Positions 55,438 to 64,000 of a DNA stretch of 64,000 nt are shown here, piece by piece (the first letter of the stretch is position 1; every line of letters begins with the position of its first letter). Under the pieces are notes generated by a model. That model made no database searches, was not told the DNA's origin, and saw nothing but the letters and a program-made list of their open reading frames with translations. This DNA comes from Anthoceros angustus (taxonomy: Eukaryota > Streptophyta > Anthocerotopsida > Anthocerotales > Anthocerotaceae): the NCBI GenBank assembly GCA_010909165.1, contig VJWM01000011.1, forward strand, positions 124,001-188,000. The letters run 5' to 3'. The position numbers and the translations under genes are program-made.

Positions 55438-57500
55438 CAGCACACCACGACGACTTACTTCAAAAGTTGATTTCAAGAGAAGGGCCAAGGGGCTATGTTT
55501 GTTACCTGGAGCTGGAGGAGGCGGCGGGGAGTTTTGGTTCTCAGATTCCGCTAATAAGATGGATAAATGCCACGCGTGTATCATATTGTACTCAGCAACG
55601 CCTCCTGTGCCGATTGAGAAGCCGATGAAGCTGCTTGGCCTAACAAATGCGGAAAGATTGAACCTGTCCGGTCGTGCTAGCTAATAAGGTTTGTAGATGC
55701 CTTATCCCCTAAGTAGTGACTTCACAACATCCGCACATCCAAGGTTCCAGCTCCGGCATCATAGTCGATCCAGGCCACCAACTTCTGATTCTTCAACGTG
55801 ATCTTCCACCAAAGTTGATATCAAGGGGTTAGGATCGTAGACCGTCGGCCGACTTCAAGGTGATGTCCGGCGCCCACATGGTTAATTGTCGCTGATGCGT
55901 TAAAGTCGCTCTTCGGTATCAGACTCATTCACTAGCCACAACACTGGAGCCTCGTGGTTTCATGACACCGCCTGGCCAGATTCCCACTTTGCCTCCCTCC
56001 AAAGGCGCTACTAGGAATTCTGCGTGAGGGATGGCGATGAGAAAGGCCATGCCGTCCCCGTGCATACTTCCTAGACTAGTTGGTAAAATGGTGAATGTGA
56101 AGTTTAGTCGGAAGGACCAAGCTCGCGTTGTCGCGATTGGGTCCTCTGAGAATCAAATTTCTTGCCTATGCAACCCGGCCGTACGCCGGAATTGGGCATC
56201 ATAAGGGCTCTTGTATTCCGTGGATCCCCATGAGTCTCTAAAAAATGGACAGCGGGTCGATCTCGCAGTAAAGGAGGCAAAATGGTAATCTAGATGGAAG
56301 TTGGGATGCAGACGTGCGCCTCTCTTGTTGGACTGCACAACGCTTGAAGGACAAGAGAACATCTGAATACAGATAGCATGATCGGCATGTGGTCGCACAT
56401 TTAAGTCTACCGGCCTGCTAGGGAGAACAACAATAATTTACTATGATCGCGAATTATATGAAGCACAAGCCTTGCCGTAATCCTCGACCTTTAAAAGCTT
56501 CCTTGAGTACGATGGTCATATCCGTGGCCATCCTGAAAGAAAGCAATAAAGCCAGCTTACCTCCTTAACGCATCAACTTCCTAAAGATACAAACAATGCT
56601 AGATCGGCAGAAGGGTAGTAGCTAGTCGGTAGCTAGTCGGCAGCCTTTTATCTTCCTTGCAACTTGCAGGTGCACAAGAAGTTAAAGATCAAGGCCATGT
56701 ACCTCCTGCCTACTAGCCCGCCAGATCCACAACTAGCTGGAAACCGTTTCCACCACATAGGCAGTGACCACTGTCACACCGAGAATTTGCAAGTAGGGTC
56801 GATTGTGGAGAGTTCCCAATTCCTCGGGCCCAATGATAAACAAGACCTCAAGACTGGTGGTGCTCCAAAGTTGCAAAAGAAGAAAGACTTGTCACACTTG
56901 ATACTTTCGTGGCAGAAACCTGACAATCCAATTTACCGGCCGTAGCTCTCATCCCACTTGAACATGTGCAAACAAATGTTCCTCGCCGAAATGGCGAGGT
57001 AACGTACGTTCCTAGGGATGGCAACGTTCTGACCAATGCAGCTTTTTGTATGACTCTTGTCACACTGATACTTTGAGGAGTTGTGCAAGATCAGGCCGCA
57101 GGCCATCTCAATGACGACCTTCGCCACTTTTGTAATTTTGGTGTTGCCATTGCTAGTTAGATTCTCATCCTCAATGCAAGCTTCTTGCAACTCATTCCTA
57201 CCACTAGGTGGATTGTACTACTAGCCGCCAGTGTTGAGCCCGTCAAGATTCCTGTTGCCGCAGACATAGCAGAAAGTAAATCGGTATTCTTCCTCACCTC
57301 ACATGTTGCCATCATGAAAGCAGTGCTCCATTATAACTGCTTGCAAGCAAAGCGGCAGCTTGACGGTCGTGGGCATTCTGTAATTTGTAACCACCTTGCT
57401 GAACCTGTAACCTCCATGCTAAAGCTCCAGGAAATGGGGAGTGCTTTAAAAGCACACAGAGGCCACTTGCTAAGCTTTACATACTTGCCCACGTGTGGAG
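55438..57500. other. No recognisable gene
   Basis: Contains short frames on both strands, among them a minus frame at 57190-56933 (TKVAKVVIEMACGLILHNSS) and a plus frame at 57185-57505. No motif, repeat or RNA gene was recognised. A short direct repeat TAGCTAGTCGG lies near 56620. Confidence 0.3.
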
Positions 57501-59503
57501 TGTGAATTTGTGTCTAGGGACACCGTGAGGTCCACGTTCACCCTCAATGTCGTTGTAGTCCTGGGATTCGCTCCCAAGGGAATGGTTTGTGCCAAGAGAC
57601 GCTAACTTCTATCGCCATCGACCTTCGCCCAAGTCGACTTACTTGCTATCACTCCTCTTACCTATCTACTCAACTACTACTACCTCCCGACGTGTCCAAC
57701 TACCCCAGATCTTATTCCCGACCACAATCTTATTCCACAACCGAAGCTACTCATGTGGCTCTCACTACCGGTAGTTGCTACACAGAGGTGGGTCCCACGC
57801 CAAACCCTAACTTATTTCAAGACGGCGCCATGGATCTCGCCACTCAAGGCCACCACCGGCACAGATGACTTTATTCTGCACTCCACACTTCATGCACACA
57901 CACACCGATTCCTAAGGACCAAAGTTCCACAAATCCCTCTCAACCGCTTCACACACACACAAAGGGCGCCACACTCACACAATTCCACAAGGAATGCTGT
58001 TTCCTCTTGTGCACACTTCCACCAACAGCACCGGTTTGGATTCTCTTGGATCCACACAAATCTCCACTGTTAGTTTCTCAATTAGTTCTCCTTCTCAACT
58101 CCTCTTACACCTCGCATCGCGTACAGTGTTCAGTCACCCCTTCACCCAATCTTCTCTCTCTCTCTCTCTCTCACGCCTCAGCTTCCAACCCACACACACA
58201 ACACTCTCTCTCTCAATAACACAACTAACAGAACAAGGGTGAAGGAAAGAAGAACCCCAAGGCCACAAAGAAAGCTACGAGCAAGCTGACCCGCCCCGCC
58301 AATCCCTTGGTTTCCTCCTCCTTTGTCAAGAAGATTGCTATCACCCTCCTCCCCATGGAGCAAGCTCCACCCCTAGGAGCGCCTCACACCCTCCGCTAAT
58401 CGGACGCCTCCAACCAGCCACAGCAGCGTGGGGATCTCAACCAGAGTTATCTCGATGTGAGGGCACAACCAAGCCCCTTTATACAATTGTCGGGGCCATA
58501 GCCAGACTTTGTGTCCTAAAACGGCCGAACGCCAAGAGGCGCCTACAATTTCGGACGGCCTTAGGTCCAGGATGGCATCCTACCTCATCCTATCCAAAGT
58601 TCTATTCCTAGGATGCCACTACTCCCTGCCCATGTTATCTCCGCGCCCTCCTCCGATTTGGTTGCCTGGCCCTTCATCCTCTGCTGCTGAATCCATGGGC
58701 CCTCCTTCCTCGATGCTGGTCTGGTAAATCCTCCCATAAACTCTCCTCCGTTTTTCCATGAACCCAAGTCCCAGCTCCCTCACCAATTCTCCAACTCGGA
58801 CCCTCCAATGGTCCATATTGGGCCATTACAAGGCGTTTCGGCGTAGCCATGTCGCCATGCTCCTGCCATCGCCACAGGCGCCTGAATCTTGATAGCTCGC
58901 CTCACCACTCCCAATTTGGATACTCGAGGAGTTTCCTTCCCAAAATTAGTGAGCTGCCGCCGGCTTACCTTCTGACCTCATGCCTTAGAGCTCGTGCCAC
59001 TGTCGGGGATTATGCAGAGCTACCCAGCTGCCAGCGCTGGTGCCTTTCCGAGTTTTCTTAGGGTTATATCCCCTGAATTCTCACTTGCTAGCGGCTTCCT
59101 TCTACTTCCTCCTTGACGCCCTTCCTTGATGACGCCTTCTAGTTCGCCTACCGTCTTCAGAACATAGCCCCCGCACACCCTAGTCAGCGACCACACACCA
59201 GTTCTACTACCGTCCTGGTTGGTTCGACCACTAGCCTATGGACTTAGCAACCTCTGCCCAATATGAGGAGCCCCCTCCCCCCATATATAGGCCTTTTATT
59301 AAATATTCCGAGGCCAAAGGCCAAGGAGTATCAAGTTCATAGTCTAAGGACCGATTATTATTTAACCCAGAAAAAAAACCTCAAAACTCATAGGCCAAGG
59401 ACACTTTCTACTATAAATATTCCTTCTTACTGACAACCCAGCTCTTCTTGACACCAAACTTAGCAAAAAAAAACAAAAAATCACTCAAAGACACAATCCA
59501 ACA
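57501..59503 (+). repeat. Probable solo LTR, about 2.0 kb
   Basis: Starts TGTGAATTTG and ends AATCCAACA, that is TG...CA. The five bases before it (TGGAG) and after it (GGGAG) differ at one position, as expected for an aged 5-bp target-site duplication. A TATAAAT box at 59412 lies about 90 bp before the end, giving plus-strand transcription. It contains a CT microsatellite and matches the repeat at 29887-33522. No primer-binding site or internal element sequence follows, hence a solo LTR. It ends about 60 bp before the dioxygenase pseudogene. Confidence 0.7.
58152..58172. repeat. CT dinucleotide microsatellite
   Basis: About ten CT units inside the solo LTR, corresponding to 30500-30519 in the other copy. 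Confidence 0.9.
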
Positions 59504-59557
59504 GGGAGTTTTCAATACCAGATCGTTTACACCACGTTCCACTGTGCGCCACTGCAA

Positions 59558-60795
59558 TCCTCTTGGATTTGAGCCAAGAGGAAGGTGGATCTGGGAGGTC
59601 TGGCCGTGTCGCCCACAAGGCGAGCCGAGCTAGTGGAGGAGATCCTAGCGGCGGCCCAAGTGGATCTCTTTTTCATCACCAACTTCAGGGTGGACATGGC
59701 CCTGGTGGACGATGTCCGACAATTGACAACGCGCTTCTTCGAGCAGCCCGTGGAGGAGAAGCTCAAGTATACCATGTCGGCGGGCATGGATCACGGGTCT
59801 GTGGGCTATGTGTACAAGTGGAGCAGCGCTGTGGGGTCCAGATGCGAGCTCAAGATGGAGGCCAATGCAATATTCATAGAGGAGTGTACACCGGCTCCTG
59901 GCCTACCCGGAAGTCCGGAGAAGGCCGGCGCATCAAGCCTTGTCTGGCTTCAGGTGATCTGAGTCAGAGTACTATTTTGTATTGATACAGTCAGGCTAGC
60001 TTGCCCGAAGTCCATGAATGGATTCATGAATTTGGGTTGCGCTGGATGAATTCGTTGCGCATGTAGAGGAAAGGTCGAGCAGGACGTGGCCATTGATGAC
60101 CAACGTCTCTATGTCCAGCACTCCGACGAAGGAGATCCCGAAAGGATAGATCCCAGCTCCGGCACTGGCAGCGCACTACGACTCCAACATGTTCAACATC
60201 AACTTGTCGGATGGTGCAAGAGGCGTGCAGTACTACGTTGATGGGCAGTGTGGCTTGCTACGCCGGCACTTCTGGATGAAGCCTTGGTCCACCTCGGGAA
60301 CGATATTGAGGCAATCAGCTACTGGAAGAGTGCTCACTGCATGCAAGCATATGCGAGAGATGCGTCCATCCTGACACTGACATGGAGGCGCCCACACCTG
60401 CACTGATCCGTCTTGAATCTCGTCTAGTGAAACATTGCAGACCATCAGCAATGGGAGGTACCACGCAATGTACCACACAGTGCTGTTGTTTTCGGGAGCC
60501 CAAACTCAGATTTCGCTGCTCACCACAGCCGAGATCACGAGCGATGCTATTGTTGGGCCCGCTGGATAGCATCGCTCGCTGCGCAACTTGTTGACGCTCA
60601 CAATCCCGTCCGCTATTGCAACAGAAGGCAGGACGTGGTCAGGTTGAATCGCACCAAAGTCACCCTCTTGCTGGATCCTGGCTCGGATCTCCACAGAAAC
60701 CGCAACATTTACATGAAAGACTTTCGGGAGTACATGGATGGCCAGCCTATAGTGGATTGGGGTACCAATCTTGAAGATTGTCTACACTAGAATGG
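59558..60795 (+). pseudogene. 2-oxoglutarate/Fe(II)-dependent dioxygenase pseudogene
   Basis: The first 125 codons (59585-59962) are a DIOX_N domain: VDLGGL, then SPTRRAELVEEILAAAQ, FFITNFRVDMALVDDV, FFEQPVEEKLKYTMSA and HGSVGYVYKW. The catalytic domain is broken. AAHYDSNMFNINLSDGARGV supplies the iron-binding H-x-D (His at 60174), followed after a frame change by LGNDIEAISYWKSAHC and ARDASILTL. A second, different version of the same block then appears (ETLQTISNGRYHAMYHTV, 60428-60480), in which the usual Arg of R-x-S is Gln. The end reads NIYMKDFREYMDGQPIVDW, as in intact relatives. A real N-terminus is missing, and at least three frame changes and a stop exclude a product. The substrate cannot be inferred. 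The repeated block suggests a chimera of two paralogues. Confidence 0.85.
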
Positions 60796-61199
60796 GGCAG
60801 ACTGGGGCTATCTGTTGAGTGAAAGGAAGATGTTGAGTTCAAAACACCATAATATTTGAAGCGGCTGAATATACAAACCCGCTTCCGCAGAAAAGGGACC
60901 GGTTTTCAAAAACACCCGGTGGGCACCAAATTCCCACATAGAATTGTTTTCTGTTTTTGAGTGATGGTTCATGATATCCCTACCCTAAGGCAGGTACGTA
61001 TTCCACCGATAATGCTTCTTAGGTATGGTGAATGCATCGGCATGCCGGGCGCCTTGCGCCATTTCCATCGGCGTCTGTCGTTGTACATGATTGTTGAAAA
61101 AGGTATGATGCAATAAACTAATTATGTATGTAGTGAAAAAGGCGCCGGCATGCCGGCGTCTCCTGTAAACTTCCTTCACTCTAAGGAAACACAAAACCT
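60796..61199. other. No gene; GC palindromes near the right end
   Basis: No recognisable frame. 61143-61158 is a perfect 16-bp palindrome, CGCCGGCATGCCGGCG, and a similar CGGCATGCCGGGCGCC occurs near 61038. These lie just outside copy C of the ParB-like family. Confidence 0.6.
61143..61158. repeat. Perfect 16-bp palindrome CGCCGGCATGCCGGCG
   Basis: Self-complementary over its full length. The core GGCATGCC differs from the GGCCGGCC core of the hairpins near 38.6 and 42.2 kb but has the same style. Confidence 0.9.
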
Positions 61200-63180
61200 A
61201 GCACAAATACCCTAGCTTCCGAGTTCTTCAGCAGCAGTCTGAGTCTCTGGTGGGCACTGACCAGATATGCTATCCATCACCAATTCAATGCTTTTGAGAC
61301 GGGCGTGCTCGGGGTCTTCGAAGTTGTCGTTCTCCATCATGGCATTTTCGGCATCCAAAGGATCAATAGGATTGCTTTCGGTGTTGTAGTCCGGATGCCA
61401 CACTGCACTCAAAGTTCTCTATCCATCATCCAGGATTTCCCCCGTTTTCTCCTTCATTCTGTTGAACCCCAAAGGTACAACCTGCGCTTGGGAGACACCC
61501 TTCTCGGACAAGCTCAATTCCTTTGCCCAAAATTGGGCTGGTCCTCGTCGATGTGGCTCGTGATTCAACTCCTCCTCGGTGTCAGGAGTACTTCATATCC
61601 ATGAATCCGTTGTGGGATGAATTCCGCAACTTGTCCAAATCCCGCAATGCAATTTCGACCACAAAACAGCGCGCCGATTATCGTCGTTCCGCTCCACACG
61701 CATCTACAATCCGGTCCCCTCTTCGAGAAGTTTTTGATCGGCTTGAGCATCAACCCGATGGCCTCGATACGCGCTTGTCCAATGACAGCGGCTTCTTCAC
61801 GACGGATTGTGCCCAATATTTGCCGACCATTGTTGAAAAGAGCCATGGGCGTTGTTAGGCAACATTGAACCACTTAATTTGGTAGTGGTAACCCCAACCG
61901 TGATGTACTCCACGATTATCATATCCACCACGATCATTATGCATATTGGTTTTGTCCCACACAAAGGAGACCATTCCTCCACCAATGCACCACATCGCAT
62001 TGCCTCCCTTACAACTCTTCCACACCATGCATAACTATCATTCGATTTCTTGCACTTGTCATATCATGGAAAGAGTGAAACAACATGCCAATTTGTGTCG
62101 ATCCATCTTCACATCATGCTTTCCTTTGTGGAATCCTCTTGGCATCCATAACCAGCAATGTATACTTCCTCTTCCTTAGAAATCCTCGCATGTCCAACAC
62201 ATCTCTTGCAACCACTTGGTATTTAACAATAAACCCGTCGTTGGCATGAAATGCATAGGCCTTCCTCCATGTCCATGTCGGCAGGCCCTCTGTTCGTTCT
62301 CAGACCTTTCCATGTGTGCACTTCAAGTATGAAAGCACAGAAGTCTTTGATTTCTTGGATCTTCTACATCTTTCACTTGCTACACACATGAGTTAGGTGG
62401 TTAGTGCACAACAAGCTTGTCCGAAAGATGCGAGGGGCGCGGCATGCGGCTCCTACTTCCTTCTAAAGCCTCAATTCCAACATGAGGAATGGGAGGCGGC
62501 ATGCCTCCCCTTCTCCTGTACTAAAGAAGAGATATACCTTCCCATCGAAGCTTGAAACCTTGCAATGACATCGTCCGAAGAGTGCATAGGGTATTCCTGC
62601 GCACCATGTCGAAAGAGTCGCATCCTAAATGCTTTGCCATAGCCACTTGTATGACATGAAGTTTCTTCCGCAGAGTGAGCTCCTTCGACATACCATTGAG
62701 GTCAAGCAAACCTGTCAAAACCTTTTCCGTCATCATTGATGAGCATTTTTGTCCTCACCGTGGAATTCCTTGGAAACTGCGCCATGGTTTCCCCTACATC
62801 TCTTTCGGCTTCACGAAAACACTTTCAACCGTCTTCACCTCCTCTCCAACTTTGCTTTGCCTTGCTCTTCTTCTGGTGCCCGCAACATGTTTGGCTTGTT
62901 CCGGAGCTCCATCGCCTCCCACTTTGAAAAGATAGACATTTCTCCAAACCTTTCCCTCCGCCGCAATGCATAGGATATGTGTCCTGTTGTCCACTTTGTT
63001 CGCTTATATTGCTCATCTTCCCGCCTCGCCATCCTCGATCGCTAACACCTTATACAAATTGAACTTCCAGTCATGCTCATTGTCACTCCACGCTTTATCT
63101 GCTCATCTCAGGTATCCGACCGCTCGATAAAGTTCATCTTCTTCCTTTGTCCGACATTGTGTTGTGGTCGATGCCAATAT
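61200..63180 (-). mobile_element. ParB-like repeat family, copy C
   Basis: Minus-strand match to 37300-39420 in the same order. From the N-terminal side: the end of the ParB-like domain near 63160-63130 (DHNTMSDKGRR), then DWKFNLYKVLAIEDGE (about 63060) with no intron where copies A and B have a donor, KWTTGHILCIAAEGKVWRN (about 62970), the Lys/Arg-rich KSKAKQSWRGGEDG frame, VLTGLLDLNGMSKELTLRKK and LHVIQVAMAKHLGCDSFDMV (62730-62600), and a C-terminal part with IGQARIEAIGLMLKPIKNFS (about 61760) and IDPLDAENAMMENDNFEDPE (about 61360). Frames change several times. It preserves the C-terminal half best and should be used with copy A to define the family. Confidence 0.6.
62491..62509. repeat. 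Short hairpin GGGAGGC-GGCAT-GCCTCCC inside copy C
   Basis: Seven-bp perfect arms with a five-base loop. It lies in the part of copy C that corresponds to the hairpin cluster of copy A (38502-38745), which points to a hairpin at this site in the family. Confidence 0.8.
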
Positions 63181-63322
63181 CACGTAAAGTCGCTGCCTCG
63201 TCTGGGGCCTCTGACGCCAGCTGGTTTTTTCGGGCCAAACAAGAGAGAGAATTTTTCAATTGGTAAAATTTTTTGAATAAGGTGGAAAATTGTAACAATA
63301 GAGTAGAAAGCATAGATCGATG

Positions 63323-63480
63323 ATGGAAACATTTTACCATCCAAGTCAAAACTAGAACAGGAGGGTAAAGAATGGATCAACCAAGTGAATATAGAGTAAA
63401 ACGAGATGATGAATGGAAACATTTTACCATCCAAATCAAAACTAGAACAACAGGGTAAAGAATGATCACCAAGTGAATAG
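63323..63480. repeat. Tandem direct repeat with 90-bp period
   Basis: ATGGAAACATTTTACCATCC followed by AARTCAAAACTAGAACA and GGGTAAAGAATG occurs from 63323 and again from 63413. The two copies differ at a few positions. Confidence 0.9.
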
Positions 63481-64000
63481 CAAGTGCACGAAATACCATG
63501 GTAGATTGTAATCTGAGGAGGCCTAGTAATTCCAACACAATCGCTAACTGGCAAGAAACATCTTCGTTATACCATTCATGCGGATCCGTGGATATACAAA
63601 AACCAACAAAGAAATATCATCTTTGCAAAGTTTCGTATATCCGTAATTGCATGAATTCAAAATAACAGAAAATAGAGAAAATACCAGAATAGTTGATCCT
63701 CCTTATTCAAATTACAAATCTACATATACAAAGTAAATTAGGCTTGTAACCAATTAGATGATTCGGAATAGACGAAAGAAAAGTTCATTAGAAAAGATTC
63801 CCACCTTATTTTGGAAAATTGACATAATTGTAGAGATTGAAGACATAGTTTCCAAGACCACTTGGTTTAACGGGCAACTTGTCCAACATTATCATAGTTT
63901 GCGGTTGATGAACACAGGGGCTTTGGAGAAATTCTTCATCTTCACGAAAGTTGAGAACCTAATCAAACATTACCGTCTTAGTCTACTAAAGTAAAATTAG
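63481..64000. other. AT-rich end of window, no gene identified
   Basis: An imperfect inverted repeat pairs ATTCATGCGGATCCGTGGAT (about 63577) with the reverse complement of GTATATCCGTAATTGCATGAAT (about 63638). A plus-strand frame of 78 codons (63758-63994) has no known family and ends near the window edge. Confidence 0.35.

Overview
This window looks like nuclear DNA from a land plant, mostly decayed transposons around a small genic island. The land-plant call rests on three things. HEN2, a plant-type nuclear-exosome helicase, and a GDP-sugar transporter of the plant GONST type lie next to each other. Fragments of a plant-type mitochondrial genome (rrn18 and nad6) are inserted beside them. 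The transposons are Ty3/gypsy, Ty1/copia and DUF7869-type elements. Introns in the one clearly spliced gene are short (79 to 123 nt), which would suit a compact-gene lineage such as a lycophyte or another non-seed plant, but I cannot prove the species.

Layout. 1-7.4 kb: a decayed Ty3/gypsy element on the minus strand with recognisable LTRs, RT, RNase H and integrase, and a 433-bp tandem duplication inside pol. 7.4-12.2 kb: two minus-strand copia remnants, one nested in the gag of the other. 12.4-18.4 kb: the genic island, with a four-exon GFT1/GONST4-like transporter and an uninterrupted HEN2 reading frame that carries one surplus base in its Gly-rich linker; both genes are on the minus strand. 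18.5-20.2 kb: a mitochondrial insertion (5' part of rrn18, part of nad6) starting about 110 bp upstream of the HEN2 start codon. 20.2-30 kb: unassigned sequence, then a divergent pair of decayed genes (an unknown minus-strand gene and a plus-strand DUF7869 gene). 29.9-33.5 kb and 57.5-59.5 kb: two copies of a long LTR-like repeat, the second a probable solo LTR. 37-42 kb and 61-63 kb: three copies of a minus-strand repeat family encoding an unfamiliar protein with a faint ParB-like motif, associated with GC-rich palindromic hairpins and a GC-rich minisatellite. 46-48 kb: a second DUF7869 relic. 49-52 kb: GC-rich sequence without a recognisable gene. 53-56 kb: a possible reverse-transcriptase C-terminus, tandem repeats and unassigned sequence. 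59.6-60.8 kb: a mosaic 2-oxoglutarate-dependent dioxygenase pseudogene directly downstream of the solo LTR.

Only the transporter and HEN2 look like functional host genes. HEN2 would act in nuclear RNA surveillance and the transporter in Golgi GDP-sugar import; they are neighbours but have no obvious pathway link. Everything else is best read as mobile-element, organellar or pseudogene sequence, much of it broken by frameshifts and stops.
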